DNA of 64,000 nt from contig NZ_CP015124.1 of assembly GCF_001678945.1 (NCBI RefSeq), positions 1,426,001-1,490,000 of the forward strand. Direction: 5' to 3'. The translations under genes and the position numbers were made by a program. Of this stretch, positions 42,882-51,386 are shown one piece after another. This stretch comes from Phaeobacter gallaeciensis. Lineage in GTDB: Bacteria; Pseudomonadota; Alphaproteobacteria; Rhodobacterales; Rhodobacteraceae. The notes beneath the pieces were generated by a model, which saw only the letters and a program-made list of their open reading frames with translations, ran no database searches and was not told the DNA's origin. Every line of letters starts with the position of its first letter. The first letter of the stretch is position 1.

Positions 42882-43768
42882 TGCATCCGGCCCCTTCCGT
42901 CATTATCTTCACCACCCTGTCGGGTCTTGGCTTTGGCCTTCTGGCCTTTCTTGGCCTCGGCATGCCCGCCGTCACCGGCTGGGTTGCCTTTGTCTTCTAC
43001 CTCATCGCCTATGCGCTGGCCGTGGGCGGGCTTCTGGCCTCAACCTTTCACCTTGGTCATCCCGAACGCGCCTGGAAAGCCTTCAGCCAGTGGCGCACAA
43101 GCTGGCTCAGCCGCGAAGGCTGCACTGCCGTCGCCGCGCTGCTGGTCATGGGGCTGTATGCGGCTGGGGCTGTTTTCTGGGACGCTGACTGGCGCCTCCT
43201 CGGCCTTCTGGGCGCTGTGCTCAGCATCGGCACCGTTTTCACCACCGCGATGATCTATACGCAACTAAAGACAATCCCGCGCTGGCACAGCCCGCTGACG
43301 CCGCTGGTCTTCCTCAGCTTCGCGATCGCGGGCGGTGCACTGCTGGCCGGACAAGAGAGCCTCGCGCCGTGGCTGCTAGCACTCGCAGGCGCGATCCAGC
43401 TGGCCTATTGGGCCAAGACGGACAAGGCGCTGGCGCACTCCGGCACCGACATTGGCACTGCCACGGGGCTGGGGAATCGCGGCAGCGTGCGCGCATTCGA
43501 GCCGCCCCATACGGGCAGCAATTACCTGCTTCGGGAATTCGTCTATGTGGTGGGCCGCAAACACGCGCTGAAGCTGCGCGTCATCGGCTTTGGCCTGGGG
43601 TTCGCGCTGCCGATTGCCCTGATGGTGATGCCGTTTGACAGCGTGATGATGAAACACCTGATGGCAGGCGTCGCGGTGCTGCTGCATATCGCAGGGATTG
43701 CCTGCCTGCGCTGGCTGTTCTTTGCCCAGGCTGAACATGTCGTCGGCCTCTACTACGGCAAACGCTGA
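42881..43768 (+). CDS. soeC: SoeC, membrane anchor (DmsC family)
   Basis: A 295-residue protein with about eight transmembrane segments and the DmsC-type motif STFHLGHPERAWKAFSQWRTSWLSRE (about 54-79, partly quoted). Its start overlaps the soeB stop by 1 nt (TGATG). It anchors SoeAB to the cytoplasmic face and delivers electrons to quinone. The GNRGSVRAFEPPHTGSNYLL loop (about 198-217) is a family feature. Confidence 0.92.
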   Translation: MHPAPSVIIFTTLSGLGFGLLAFLGLGMPAVTGWVAFVFYLIAYALAVGGLLASTFHLGHPERAWKAFSQWRTSWLSREGCTAVAALLVMGLYAAGAVFWDADWRLLGLLGAVLSIGTVFTTAMIYTQLKTIPRWHSPLTPLVFLSFAIAGGALLAGQESLAPWLLALAGAIQLAYWAKTDKALAHSGTDIGTATGLGNRGSVRAFEPPHTGSNYLLREFVYVVGRKHALKLRVIGFGLGFALPIALMVMPFDSVMMKHLMAGVAVLLHIAGIACLRWLFFAQAEHVVGLYYGKR

Positions 43769-43792
43769 ACGCATCTGATTTGAACAACGAAA

Positions 43793-43818
43793 AAGGCGGC
43801 CCCGAAAGGAGCCGCCTT
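43793..43818. terminator. Bidirectional terminator between soeC and dapA
   Basis: Stem AAGGCGGC/GCCGCCTT (43793-43800 and 43811-43818), A-tract before and T-containing tail after, between convergent genes. Confidence 0.82.
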
Positions 43819-43842
43819 CTTAAATCGGAAAACCGGTTGGCC

Positions 43843-44715
43843 TTAGATCAGGCCTGCGTGCTTCATGGCCGCGTCGATCGCTGCCTTGGTGCTGTCTTCC
43901 AGCGTGGTCAGCGGGCAGCGGACCTCTTCGCTGCACAGGCCCAGTTTCGACAGGCCGTATTTCGCGCCCACAAGGCCGGGTTCGATAAAGATCGCTTCGT
44001 GCAGGGGCATAAGGCGATCCTGATAGTCCAGCGCGGTCTTGTAATCGCCCGCCAAAGTCGCCGCCTGGAACTCGGCGCAGAGCTTCGGTGCCACGTTCGC
44101 GGTGACCGAGATGCAGCCAACGCCGCCATGGGCATTGAAGCCAAGCGCGGTTGCATCCTCACCCGACAGCTGGATGAAGTCGGGACCACACGAACCGCGC
44201 TGCTGGCTGACGCGGGCCAGATCGCCGGTGGCATCCTTGACGCCAACGATACGGGGCAGCTTGGCCAGCTCGCCCATGGTGGCCGGTGTCATGTCGACGA
44301 CCGAGCGGCCCGGAATGTTGTAGATCACGATCGGAATATCGGCGCAGTCGTGCAGGGCCTCAAAATGCGCCACCATGCCGCGCTGGGTCGGCTTATTGTA
44401 ATAGGGCGTCACCACCAGCGCCGCATCTGCACCGATACGCGCCGCAAACTCGACAAAACGAATCGCTTCGACGGTATTGTTGGAGCCAGCGCCCGCGATG
44501 ACCGGCACCCGGCCTGCCGTCGCCTTGACCACCTCGGCGATCACGGTCTCGTGCTCTTCATGGCTCAGCGTCGGGCTTTCGCCAGTGGTGCCAACGGGCA
44601 CAATACCGGTCGAGCCCTGCTCGATATGCCATTCTACCAAGTGTTTGAGCGTATCCAGATCCAGCTCGCCGTTGCGAAACGGGGTGACGAGGGCTGGCAT
44701 AGAGCCTTTGAACAT
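43843..44715 (-). CDS. dapA: 4-hydroxy-tetrahydrodipicolinate synthase
   Basis: A 290-residue TIM-barrel aldolase, start [19 protein letters not shown] at 44715 with GGGAG 7 nt upstream. Motifs: [18 protein letters not shown] (about 40-57), [15 protein letters not shown] (about 74), [14 protein letters not shown] (about 106; Tyr of the catalytic triad), [11 protein letters not shown] (about 133) and Schiff-base Lys in [14 protein letters not shown] (about 161). It condenses pyruvate with aspartate semialdehyde in lysine and peptidoglycan synthesis. Divergent from the transglycosylase gene, another cell-wall function. Confidence 0.95.
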   Translation of the reverse strand: MFKGSMPALVTPFRNGELDLDTLKHLVEWHIEQGSTGIVPVGTTGESPTLSHEEHETVIAEVVKATAGRVPVIAGAGSNNTVEAIRFVEFAARIGADAALVVTPYYNKPTQRGMVAHFEALHDCADIPIVIYNIPGRSVVDMTPATMGELAKLPRIVGVKDATGDLARVSQQRGSCGPDFIQLSGEDATALGFNAHGGVGCISVTANVAPKLCAEFQAATLAGDYKTALDYQDRLMPLHEAIFIEPGLVGAKYGLSKLGLCSEEVRCPLTTLEDSTKAAIDAAMKHAGLI

Positions 44716-44846
44716 GGGCACGCTCCCTTAGTTGCGAATGGTCGGCAGGCAAAGCGCCGCCGGAATAGTGGACTTGACCGGGTTTTGAGTTGATACCGGC
44801 GCGTCACGGATTATCGTCACAGCCTCTATCCCCGGTTCACGAGAAA

Positions 44847-46814
44847 ATGCAAGACATGACACGCATTCTGGCCTTCATTCTGCTGCTCCTGCCCCTGCTT
44901 ACCCCGCAGATAGCGCAGGCGGACAGGCTTGCTGACGCTCTGGACCTGGTCCGGGGGCAGCATTGGGACGCCGCCGGAGAGATGGCAGGCCCCGAAGCCA
45001 CCGTCGCCCGCGACGTGATCGAATGGCACCGTCTGCGCGCGGGTGAAGGCTCGGCGCGCGATGTCATGGCCTTTTTGGCGCGTCGCCCCGACTGGCCCGG
45101 CCTGCCCTATCTGCGGGAAAAAAGCGAAGCGGCACTGGCCACGGCCGACCGCGAGACCATTCTGTCATTCTACTCTGGCAACCGCCCCCAGACAGCCGAA
45201 GGCGCGCTGAGCCTTGGCCGCGCGCTGATCGCGGCGGGGCGCCGGGGCGATGGTGAGGCCGAAATCGTCATGGCCTGGCGCACCATGCCGATGACGTCCG
45301 AGGTACAGGACGCCTATCTCGCCGATTTCAGCGCCCTGCTGAAACCGCATCATACGGCCCGGCTGAACCGGCTCTTGTGGGACCGCCACCATGTCAGTGC
45401 GCCGCGCATGCTGGACCTGGTGTCGGACGGTCCGCGCAAGCTGGCCGAGGCCCGTCTGGCCCTGCAGCAGCGCACCCCGGGCGTCGATGCCAAGATCGCG
45501 GCAATCCCAGCGGATTTGCAGGATGATGCCGGTCTGGCCTACGACCGGTTCGACTGGCGCGACAAAAAAGGACGCCGCGAGGACGCCATCCAGATGCTAA
45601 TGGATCGCAGCACCAGCACCGACAAACTGGGAGCGCCGGAAAAATGGCTGCGCCGCCGCCGCGATCTGGCCCGGCAGGACATGCGGGATGGCAACCACGA
45701 ACGCGCCTACCAGCTGGCCGCCCATCATTTTTCCACGCCCGAAGCAGGCTATGGCTATTCTGACTGCGAATGGCTGGCCGGCTATATCGCCCTGCGCAAG
45801 CTGAACGATCCCGGTCTGGCCGCAAAGCACTTCGAGCGCTTCCTCGCCTCGGTCGAAACCCCGATCTCGGTCGGGCGCGGCGGCTACTGGTTGGGCCGTG
45901 CCTATGCCGAGATGGGAGAAGTAAACAGGGCGCATGATGCCTACTCCCGGGCTGCCGCCTATCAAACCTCCTTTTACGGGATCCTCGCCGCCGAGGCGCT
46001 TGGCCGCCCCTTCGATCCGGATCTTGCCAATCCGCCTGCGCTGCCGGACTGGCGCAGTGCCCCCTACCTCAATTCCTCGGTCACCGAAGCGGGCCTGCTG
46101 CTGCTGCGCGCCGGAGAGGATGTGCTGGCCGAACGGTTCCTCACCCATCTGACCGAAAGCCTGCCGTCCGAGCAGGCCTTTCAGCTCGGTCAAATGGCGG
46201 TGGAAATGGACCGGCCGCATCTGGCGGTGATGATCGGAAAACGCGCCGCGCAATCCGGGATCGAGCTGAAGGGCGCCTATTACCCGCTGCACCCGGTGGC
46301 GAAAAAGGATCTGCCGATGGCGCCGGAGATGACGCTGGCCATCGCCCGGCGCGAAAGCGAATTCGACCCCGGCGTGATCAGCCACGCAGGCGCGCGCGGG
46401 CTGATGCAGGTGATGCCTGCCACGGCAAAACTGGTCGCAAATGAAATGGGCATCCTGTCCGAGCACGAGACCGCCCGCCTGACCGCTGAATGGGACTATA
46501 ACGCAACCCTTGGCGCGCAGTATCTTGCCCGTCTCGCCGAAGAGTTCGGTGGCAACGTGGTGATGATGGCAGCTGGCTATAACGCAGGCCCGCATCGCCC
46601 CGCGGCCTGGATGGAACGCTATGGCGACCCCCGCGACGGCACCCCGAACATCATCGACTGGATCGAGCACATCCCCTTCAACGAGACCCGCAACTACGTA
46701 ATGCGCGTCACCGAAAGCCTGCCGGTCTATCGCGCACGGCTGGGGCAGACACCGCTGCCGGTGCCGTTTTCGCGGGAGTTGACCGGATCAACGCTGGCGG
46801 CGTTCGCGCCATAG
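44847..46814 (+). CDS. slt: Soluble lytic murein transglycosylase (Slt70-like)
   Basis: A 655-residue exported protein. Start at 44847 (or 44856) gives a signal peptide MTRILAFILLLLPLLTPQ cut near IAQA-DR. A long alpha-superhelical U/L domain (about 30-450) precedes the C-terminal SLT domain with the catalytic Glu in IARRESEFDPGVISHAGARG (about Glu503), LMQVMPATAKLV (about 520) and AAGYNAGPHRP (about 572). It cleaves peptidoglycan with formation of 1,6-anhydro ends. The last 27 nt overlap the convergent EamA gene. Confidence 0.95.
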   Translation: MQDMTRILAFILLLLPLLTPQIAQADRLADALDLVRGQHWDAAGEMAGPEATVARDVIEWHRLRAGEGSARDVMAFLARRPDWPGLPYLREKSEAALATADRETILSFYSGNRPQTAEGALSLGRALIAAGRRGDGEAEIVMAWRTMPMTSEVQDAYLADFSALLKPHHTARLNRLLWDRHHVSAPRMLDLVSDGPRKLAEARLALQQRTPGVDAKIAAIPADLQDDAGLAYDRFDWRDKKGRREDAIQMLMDRSTSTDKLGAPEKWLRRRRDLARQDMRDGNHERAYQLAAHHFSTPEAGYGYSDCEWLAGYIALRKLNDPGLAAKHFERFLASVETPISVGRGGYWLGRAYAEMGEVNRAHDAYSRAAAYQTSFYGILAAEALGRPFDPDLANPPALPDWRSAPYLNSSVTEAGLLLLRAGEDVLAERFLTHLTESLPSEQAFQLGQMAVEMDRPHLAVMIGKRAAQSGIELKGAYYPLHPVAKKDLPMAPEMTLAIARRESEFDPGVISHAGARGLMQVMPATAKLVANEMGILSEHETARLTAEWDYNATLGAQYLARLAEEFGGNVVMMAAGYNAGPHRPAAWMERYGDPRDGTPNIIDWIEHIPFNETRNYVMRVTESLPVYRARLGQTPLPVPFSRELTGSTLAAFAP

Positions 46815-47675
46815 GGTGAACAGCCCCGCCGCCACCACGATCCCGGCGCCCAGCGCCACGTTGAACCGGATGGTTTCCGAAAAGATCACAAGCCCCAGCA
46901 TCGCCGCCCAGGGCAGCTGCAGATAGGCAAAGGGCTGCACCGCGCTTGCCTCTGCCGCCTCATAGCAACGGATCAGCAGATAGTGCCCCAGAGCGCCGGT
47001 CAGGCACAATAGCCCCATCCAACCCCAGTCCGGCGCGCTCATTGCCTCCCAGTTCCACAGGCCGATCGGCGTCATAAAGACAACGCCGACAACGCCCACG
47101 TAAAAGAAACTGGTGGCCGAATTGTCCTTGCGCGCGGCATAGCGCGTCAGAAGCCCATAAAGAGCGAACATCAGTGCAGCCAGCAGCGGTACCAGTGCAG
47201 CCGGTTGGAACACGCCGATCCCCGGCTCCAGGATGATGAGCACCCCAAGGAAACCGATCAGAATGGCGCTCCACCGCCAAATCCCGACCTTCTCCCCCAG
47301 GATCGGCCCCGACAGGGCCGCGATCATCAAGGGGTAGGAAACAAAAACCGCATGGCTTTCCACCAGCCCCAACAGAGTAAAGGCCAGAACCATGACACAG
47401 ATTTCCGCCGCGCAGACAAAGCCGCGAAAGATCTGTAGCCAGATCTGCCGGGTCCGCGCCACCTTTTTCAGACCGCCCGGCTGCCGCAAAGCGATGGAGA
47501 CCACAAACAGAGACAGGAACCAATAGCGGATCATCACCACCATGTAGACGTTGTATTCCCCGGCCAGATGTCGCGAGATCCCGTCCTGAAGCGCAAACAC
47601 GATGGTGGCGCCAATCATCAGCATCACGCCCAGCCGCGTGTTATTGCCTGCCTCGTGGACCTCTGCGCTGCTCAT
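46788..47675 (-). CDS. EamA/DMT family transporter
   Basis: A 295-residue protein with about ten hydrophobic segments in two EamA repeats (first from GVMLMIGATIVFALQDGISR, second from AALMFALYGLLTRYAARK). Drug/metabolite transporter superfamily; substrate unknown. It starts inside the mnmD stop (4-nt overlap), so it is translationally coupled to a tRNA-modification gene. Its 3' end overlaps slt on the opposite strand by 27 bp. Confidence 0.92.
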   Translation of the reverse strand: MSSAEVHEAGNNTRLGVMLMIGATIVFALQDGISRHLAGEYNVYMVVMIRYWFLSLFVVSIALRQPGGLKKVARTRQIWLQIFRGFVCAAEICVMVLAFTLLGLVESHAVFVSYPLMIAALSGPILGEKVGIWRWSAILIGFLGVLIILEPGIGVFQPAALVPLLAALMFALYGLLTRYAARKDNSATSFFYVGVVGVVFMTPIGLWNWEAMSAPDWGWMGLLCLTGALGHYLLIRCYEAAEASAVQPFAYLQLPWAAMLGLVIFSETIRFNVALGAGIVVAAGLFTLWRERRQR

Positions 47676-48340
47676 ACCAGTTCCGCCTTTGTCATATGTC
47701 GTTTGCGCCCATAGCCGGGGATGCGTGTGACGGCAAAGCCCGCCGCCTCCAGCCCCCGGCGCACGAAACCCGCCGCCGTATAGCTCGCGGCGCTGCCCCC
47801 CTGGGCCGTGTGCCGGGCCACGTCGGCCATCAAATCCTCACCCCACAGCTCCGGATTCTTGGCCGGGGAAAACCCGTCCAGGAACCAGGCATCGGCCCGC
47901 CCCGTCCACTCTGGCAGCGACAGGCGCGCGTCGCCAGTGATCATCTCGAAGCAAAGCGTGCCCAGATCGCAGCTGCCCTGCCCCGTCCAGACCGCGAGGA
48001 ACCTTTCGGCCCAGGGCGCGACCGCAGGAAAGGTCTCCAGCGCCCGGGCCATATCGGCAGGCACCATCGGGAAGGCCTCGAAACTGGTGAATTGCAATGC
48101 GCCCACCTGCCCGCTTTCCTCCCAGAGCTTCCAGGCGGCGAGCAGGTTCAGACCGGTCCCGAACCCCAGCTCGGCAATATGGAAACCGGGGCGGAACCGC
48201 GCAGGCAGATCATTCCCGGCCAGGAACACATGCCCCGTCTCCGCCAGCCCGTCGTGAATCGAAAAATAGGGGTCATCGAACTGATCGGACACCGGAATGA
48301 TGCCATCACGCCAACTGAGCCGGGCCTGCTGGTCTGCCAT
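47672..48340 (-). CDS. mnmD: MnmD-type tRNA (mnm5s2U34) methyltransferase, stand-alone
   Basis: A 222-residue protein equal to the N-terminal domain of bifunctional MnmC. It starts ARLSWRDGIIPVSDQFDDPY, has FSIHDGLAETGHVFLAGNDL, the SAM motif IAELGFGTGLNLLAAW (about 54-69), and the DAWFLDGFSPAKNPELW motif (about 150-166) typical of the family. It methylates nm5 to mnm5 at wobble uridine. The oxidase part is not fused; a MnmC-like FAD protein lies divergently 58 bp away. Confidence 0.92.
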   Translation of the reverse strand: MADQQARLSWRDGIIPVSDQFDDPYFSIHDGLAETGHVFLAGNDLPARFRPGFHIAELGFGTGLNLLAAWKLWEESGQVGALQFTSFEAFPMVPADMARALETFPAVAPWAERFLAVWTGQGSCDLGTLCFEMITGDARLSLPEWTGRADAWFLDGFSPAKNPELWGEDLMADVARHTAQGGSAASYTAAGFVRRGLEAAGFAVTRIPGYGRKRHMTKAELV

Positions 48341-48398
48341 GCTGTTTTCCCCTAAGTGATGTCACGGAACGGCGCGACACTGGCGAAAGGGCGGGCGA

Positions 48399-49463
48399 AT
48401 GGCAATGGCAGATATCACGGTGCGCGGCGCGGGCATTTTTGGTCTTTCGATCGCCTGCATCTGCGCCCGGCGCGGCGCAAAGGTTCAGGTGATCGACCCC
48501 TTCGGCCCCGGCGCAGGCTCCAGCGGCGGCCTTGTCGGAGCCCTCGCCCCGCATGTGCCGGAAAACTGGAATGCCAAGAAACAATTCCAGTTCGAAAGTC
48601 TTTTGATGGCACAAGATTTCTGGCGCGATGTGGAACATGCGGGCGGCGTCTCCCCCGGCTATGGCCGCACCGGCCGTCTGCAGCCCATCAATGACGATCG
48701 AGTGCTGGATTTGGCCCGCCAGCGCGAAAGCACCGCTGCCCAGCTTTGGCGCACCGATGCCGGGCAACAGGCCGAATGGCGCATTTGCGCGGCAGAGGAG
48801 TTTGGGGGGTGGGCCCCACCCAGTGCCACCGGCCTTGTGATTCACGACACGCTCAGCGCCCGCATGCATCCGCGCCGAGCCTGCGCCGCACTCGTCGCCG
48901 CGCTGAAGGCACAGGGTGTGACTGTAGGCGAAGACGGCACCGATCAGGGTCAGGTTGTTCACGCCACCGGCCATGCAGGGCTACTGGACCTGAACCAAAC
49001 GCTTGGCAAAACCGTGGGGAAAACCATCGGCAACGGCGTCAAAGGACAGGCCGCCCTGCTGCGCCATGATGCCGGAGAGGTTCCCCAGCTGTACGCCGAC
49101 AGCCTGCACATCATCCCGCATGCGGATGGCACAGTGGCCATCGGCTCCACCAGCGAGCGGGAGTTCGAAAACGGCGCAGAGACGGACGCTCAGCTCGACG
49201 ACATCCTTGCACGCGCCCGCGCCGCCGTTCCCATTCTCCAAGGCGCCGAGCTCATCGAACGCTGGGCCGGGGTGCGCCCGCGCGCAAGATCCCGGGCGCC
49301 AATGCTTGGCCCCTGGCCGGGCCGCAGCCGGCATTTCATCGCCAACGGAGGCTTCAAGATCGGCTTCGGCATGGCCCCCAAGGTCGCCGAGGTCATGGCC
49401 GATCTCCTGCTGGACCAGATCGATGCCATCCCTGCAGGCTTCCGCGTCGAAGACAACCTCTGA
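48399..49463 (+). CDS. FAD-dependent oxidoreductase, MnmC C-terminal-domain-like (DAO family)
   Basis: A 354-residue protein with FAD motif VRGAGIFGLSIACICARRGA (about 8-27), the DAO-type PFGPGAGSSGGLVGALAPHV (about 34-53, matching MnmC's gASGN-type loop) and the C-terminal GVRPRARSRAPMLGPW and NGGFKIGFGMAPKVAEVMAD (about 291-335). It lies divergently beside stand-alone mnmD. It may be the oxidase that removes the carboxymethyl group from cmnm5U34. It could also be a glycine/D-amino acid oxidase; context favours MnmC. Confidence 0.72.
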   Translation: MAMADITVRGAGIFGLSIACICARRGAKVQVIDPFGPGAGSSGGLVGALAPHVPENWNAKKQFQFESLLMAQDFWRDVEHAGGVSPGYGRTGRLQPINDDRVLDLARQRESTAAQLWRTDAGQQAEWRICAAEEFGGWAPPSATGLVIHDTLSARMHPRRACAALVAALKAQGVTVGEDGTDQGQVVHATGHAGLLDLNQTLGKTVGKTIGNGVKGQAALLRHDAGEVPQLYADSLHIIPHADGTVAIGSTSEREFENGAETDAQLDDILARARAAVPILQGAELIERWAGVRPRARSRAPMLGPWPGRSRHFIANGGFKIGFGMAPKVAEVMADLLLDQIDAIPAGFRVEDNL

Positions 49464-49488
49464 CACCGCCGCCTCTGCCCCACCGTTT

Positions 49489-49606
49489 CGCTCCGGGTCA
49501 AGGGAGGCGCAGCCTGCGCGCATCGCGCGCCTTGCCCTTGAGGCGGAGCGGAACATCCCAAACTGGGACAGGCGCTTTTGAGGGCAGATCTGCCCCTCAA
49601 AACGCT
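49489..49606 (+). repeat. Composite intergenic palindromes A and B preceding repeat copy 5
   Basis: Palindrome A: CGCTCCG-GG-TCAAGGG (49489-49504) pairs with CCCTTGA-GG-CGGAGCG (49535-49550), with an inner GCGCGC/GCGCGC stem. Palindrome B: TTTTGAGGGCAGA and TCTGCCCCTCAAAA (about 49566-49606), one bulge. TCTCAGCA follows at 49607. This mirrors 30101-30215 in order and spacing but not in stem sequence. Confidence 0.65.
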
Positions 49607-49621
49607 TCTCAGCAGATCTTT

Positions 49622-49694
49622 TCACGCCGCGCAGCGGCGCCGGGCCCAACTGGCAGCGCCCTATTCGCAGAATATGGCCCGGCAGGCGGGAGCC
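49622..49694 (+). repeat. Modular palindromic intergenic repeat, copy 5 (variant core)
   Basis: Stem CGCCGC/GCGGCG around 49625-49639, variant box GCCCAACTGG (49644-49653), stem ATTC/GAAT and box GGCGGGAG (49685-49692). It lies between the convergent FAD-oxidoreductase and hydratase genes. Confidence 0.62.
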
Positions 49695-49700
49695 TCCCCC

Positions 49701-50558
49701 TCATGCGAACTCTGCCGTGGCGCTCATGCATTGTCGTCCATCCGGGCCTCTGACCCACAGATCCTCGCCATTGCGGCAAAACGTAGCCGTTTCAAAATGC
49801 ATCAATGGCGAGGAAGCGCGAAAGGCAAAGCTGCGCAAGGCCCCCCCCACCTCCTCGGCCAGCAACATCAGGTGTTGCGCCAAAAGCGGACCATGCACCA
49901 CCAGACCGTCATAGCCTTCGACATCGCGCGCATAGTCGAGATCATAATGGATCCGGTGCCCGTTGAAGGTCAGCGCCGAATAGCGGAACAGCAGCGTCGA
50001 TGAAAACGCCGCCTCCCGCGCATCACGCTCATCCGTCCGCGCCTCAGGCGGCACCGGTTTTGGCGCCTGTGGGCCCGGATCCTCGCGATAGACAAGATCC
50101 TGCCATTCGGTGAGGCACAGCTGTCCTTCCTGCCAGATCTCATGGCGCAGGGTGACAAAGGCCAGCGGCCCGCTGCGCCCGTTTTTATGTTCGGCCTTTT
50201 CCAGAACCGAGCGTTTTTCTGCCGGACTGCCGACCCGCAGGGGCGCGTCGAACTGCAACTGCCCCCCAGCCCACATGCGCCGGGGCAGACCCAAATCGGG
50301 GATCAGCCCGCCCGTGCCGCCGACCCGCGGATGACCATCGCGGCCCAGTGCCTCGGGCGGCTGCGGGGTCCAGAAGTACAGTTGGTGAAAGAACGGCGGC
50401 AGAGCGCTGCCCGCGCTGATATCCGCCTCCTGCCCCAGCGCCACCTGAAACGCTGCAGCGCGGGCCGGATCCATGACATCGGTTTGCCGGACCTCTGGGC
50501 TGGTATCGGAGCCAGATTCAGCATGGGGGGCGGGGTTTGTGGGACTGAAATCACTCAT
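49701..50558 (-). CDS. HTD2/MaoC-like double hot-dog hydratase (mesaconyl-CoA hydratase-like)
   Basis: A 285-residue protein with two hot-dog halves. The N-terminal half is FAS1-dehydratase-like (LPPFFHQLYFWTPQPPEALG; about 54-73). The C-terminal half contains LLFRYSALTFNGHRIHYDLD (about 189-208) and GYDGLVVHGPLLAQHL, the HTD2/MaoC hydratase motif with its Asp/His active-site pair. Relatives hydrate mesaconyl-C4-CoA or itaconyl-CoA or act in fatty-acid synthesis. Mcl1 in this genome handles methylmalyl-CoA, so a C5 acyl-CoA substrate is plausible but unproven. Confidence 0.78.
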   Translation of the reverse strand: MSDFSPTNPAPHAESGSDTSPEVRQTDVMDPARAAAFQVALGQEADISAGSALPPFFHQLYFWTPQPPEALGRDGHPRVGGTGGLIPDLGLPRRMWAGGQLQFDAPLRVGSPAEKRSVLEKAEHKNGRSGPLAFVTLRHEIWQEGQLCLTEWQDLVYREDPGPQAPKPVPPEARTDERDAREAAFSSTLLFRYSALTFNGHRIHYDLDYARDVEGYDGLVVHGPLLAQHLMLLAEEVGGALRSFAFRASSPLMHFETATFCRNGEDLWVRGPDGRQCMSATAEFA

Positions 50559-50644
50559 CCCGTGACCTTAGCCACGTCTTCGGAAAGGACAAGCCGCCGA
50601 AGACCGGGAGGGACGCTGACGCGCCCCAGCCCTTTACGGTTTGA

Positions 50645-51187
50645 TCAGCGCTCGATTTCGCGGCGCAGGTTCTGCATCAGCGTTTCCAGCGTGCCCCGGT
50701 AGATCTCGCTTGTCAGCTGGCCGCTTTCGTCGAACTCCTTCGACGAATTGGCCAGATGCACCTCGGGCCCGGACACAAGGCGCGGCTGAAACGGCACCAT
50801 GAAACCGCGCAGCACCATCTGCGCCCGCTCACCACCCGAGCGGCCACCCGCCGCCGACATGACTGCCACGGGTTTACCCGCCCAGGGCTTGCCCTTGGTG
50901 CGGCTGACCCAATCCAGCGCGTTCTTCAGAACCCCAGAGGGGCCTTTGTTATACTCCGGGGTCGAGATCAACACCGCATCCGCCGCAGCGATCTGATCAG
51001 CCAAGAGCTGCACCCCGGCAGGCACACCATCGCGATCTTCGTCATCGCCATCGTACAGCGGCAGGTTCAGGTCGCCCTCCACGTGGGAGCAGGCACCGAA
51101 CAGACGCACCGCCTCCTTCAGCAGCATGCGATTGGTTGCAGCCCCACGCAGGGATCCGGAAAAAGTGAGAAGTAGCGGATCGGACAT
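50645..51187 (-). CDS. NADPH-dependent FMN reductase family protein
   Basis: A 180-residue flavodoxin-fold protein. It begins PLLLTFSGSLRGAATNRMLL with the phosphate-binding SGSLR motif (about 10-14) and has ISTPEYNKGPSGVLKNALDW (about 94-113), the FMN_red hallmark. It is likely a homodimer reducing FMN, quinones, azo dyes or chromate with NADPH. Monocistronic. Confidence 0.92.
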   Translation of the reverse strand: MSDPLLLTFSGSLRGAATNRMLLKEAVRLFGACSHVEGDLNLPLYDGDDEDRDGVPAGVQLLADQIAAADAVLISTPEYNKGPSGVLKNALDWVSRTKGKPWAGKPVAVMSAAGGRSGGERAQMVLRGFMVPFQPRLVSGPEVHLANSSKEFDESGQLTSEIYRGTLETLMQNLRREIER

Positions 51188-51386
51188 CAGAACATTCCTT
51201 GACTAACACATTGACACTCAAGGCCCTGTCATGGACCTGACTTACCAATAGCTTAAGCAAAGACCGGGATGCCTCATACCCGAGTGACCGCGCAAGTGTT
51301 GTGCATCAGCTGGCAAAGCCCGCGCCCGGGGCGCGGAAATGCACAGCCTGCGCGCGTCCTGGCGCAGGTCACCCGGCCTGCCAGGT

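Noticed and set aside
39268-43768. The three-gene oxidoreductase as a DMSO, polysulfide or thiosulfate reductase.
   Set aside because: The catalytic subunit has no Tat signal and the genes sit directly beside Xsc, which makes sulfite. SoeABC fits better, although substrate choice within this family cannot be proven from motifs.
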